From a gamma proteobacterium symbiont of Lucinoma myriamae (GTDB taxonomy: Bacteria; Pseudomonadota; Gammaproteobacteria; GRL18), in contig JAHXIM010000402.1 of the NCBI GenBank assembly GCA_025655635.1, forward strand, positions 1 through 5,921: DNA of 5,921 nt, given 5' to 3'. Below are positions 5,890 through 5,921 of the stretch, in pieces. The notes below the pieces were generated by a model that saw only the letters and a program-made list of their open reading frames with translations, ran no database searches and was not told where the DNA came from. The stretch's first letter is position 1; each line of letters begins with the position of its first letter. The position numbers were made by a program, and so were the translations under genes.

Positions 5890-5921
5890 ATGTACTCAAC
5901 AGCAGGTAAAGATCAACAACT
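5890..5921 (+). CDS. 5' end of a downstream gene, partial, unidentified
   Basis: An ATG at 5890-5892 opens a frame that runs off the window, coding for MYSTAGKDQQ. Support comes from the strong extended -10 promoter about 35 bases upstream rather than from the protein, which is too short to recognise. There is no clear Shine-Dalgarno sequence before the ATG, only an A-rich run (5884-5890). It appears to start a separate transcription unit on the same strand. Confidence 0.4.
   Translation, partial: MYSTAGKDQQ

Noticed and set aside
1..5921. CRISPR array, tRNA or rRNA gene, insertion sequence, or phage/defence module
   Set aside because: No regularly spaced repeats, no tRNA-like cloverleaf, no transposase or integrase motif, and no defence-family protein is visible. 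Nearly all the window is occupied by identified genes.

Overview
The window looks like chromosomal DNA of a gammaproteobacterium with moderately low GC. By hand counts on sampled lines, the hldE gene is in the low-to-mid 40s percent GC. The last complete gene is clearly lower, at about 33 percent. The assignment rests on the fused kinase/adenylyltransferase form of HldE, a clear WaaA, and a pair of oxidoreductase genes that I recall lying in the same LPS-core neighbourhood in Pseudomonas (PA4991/PA4992, near hldE and waaA). I cannot name the genus.

All complete genes are on the + strand and tightly packed, as in one operon. An upstream reading frame appears to end at 51 and share one base with the start of hldE. 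hldE (51-1526) overlaps an FAD-dependent oxidoreductase gene (1523-2809) by an ATGA. That gene overlaps an aldo/keto reductase gene (2806-3606) by another ATGA. The reductase stop codon abuts the first possible start of waaA (3607-4974). A glycerophosphodiester phosphodiesterase-like gene (4987-5736) follows 12 bases later. The 153 bases after it hold no gene and no convincing intrinsic terminator. They do hold a consensus extended -10 promoter inside an imperfect inverted repeat, just ahead of a reading frame that runs off the window from 5890.

Functionally, hldE makes the activated heptose for the LPS inner core and waaA attaches Kdo to lipid A precursor, so the outer genes of the first block belong to LPS core assembly. 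The two redox enzymes between them have no established role in that pathway. Their substrate is unknown, but their position and translational coupling suggest a shared job. The phosphodiesterase would release glycerol 3-phosphate from deacylated phospholipids, so it is related to envelope lipids, but its base composition sets it apart.

The most striking non-coding structure is a perfect 16-bp inverted repeat, extendable to 19 bp in RNA with one G-U pair. It spans the aldo/keto reductase stop codon and the first waaA ATG. I found no clearly new multi-gene system. The hairpin, the embedded redox pair and the palindromic promoter are the points worth following up.
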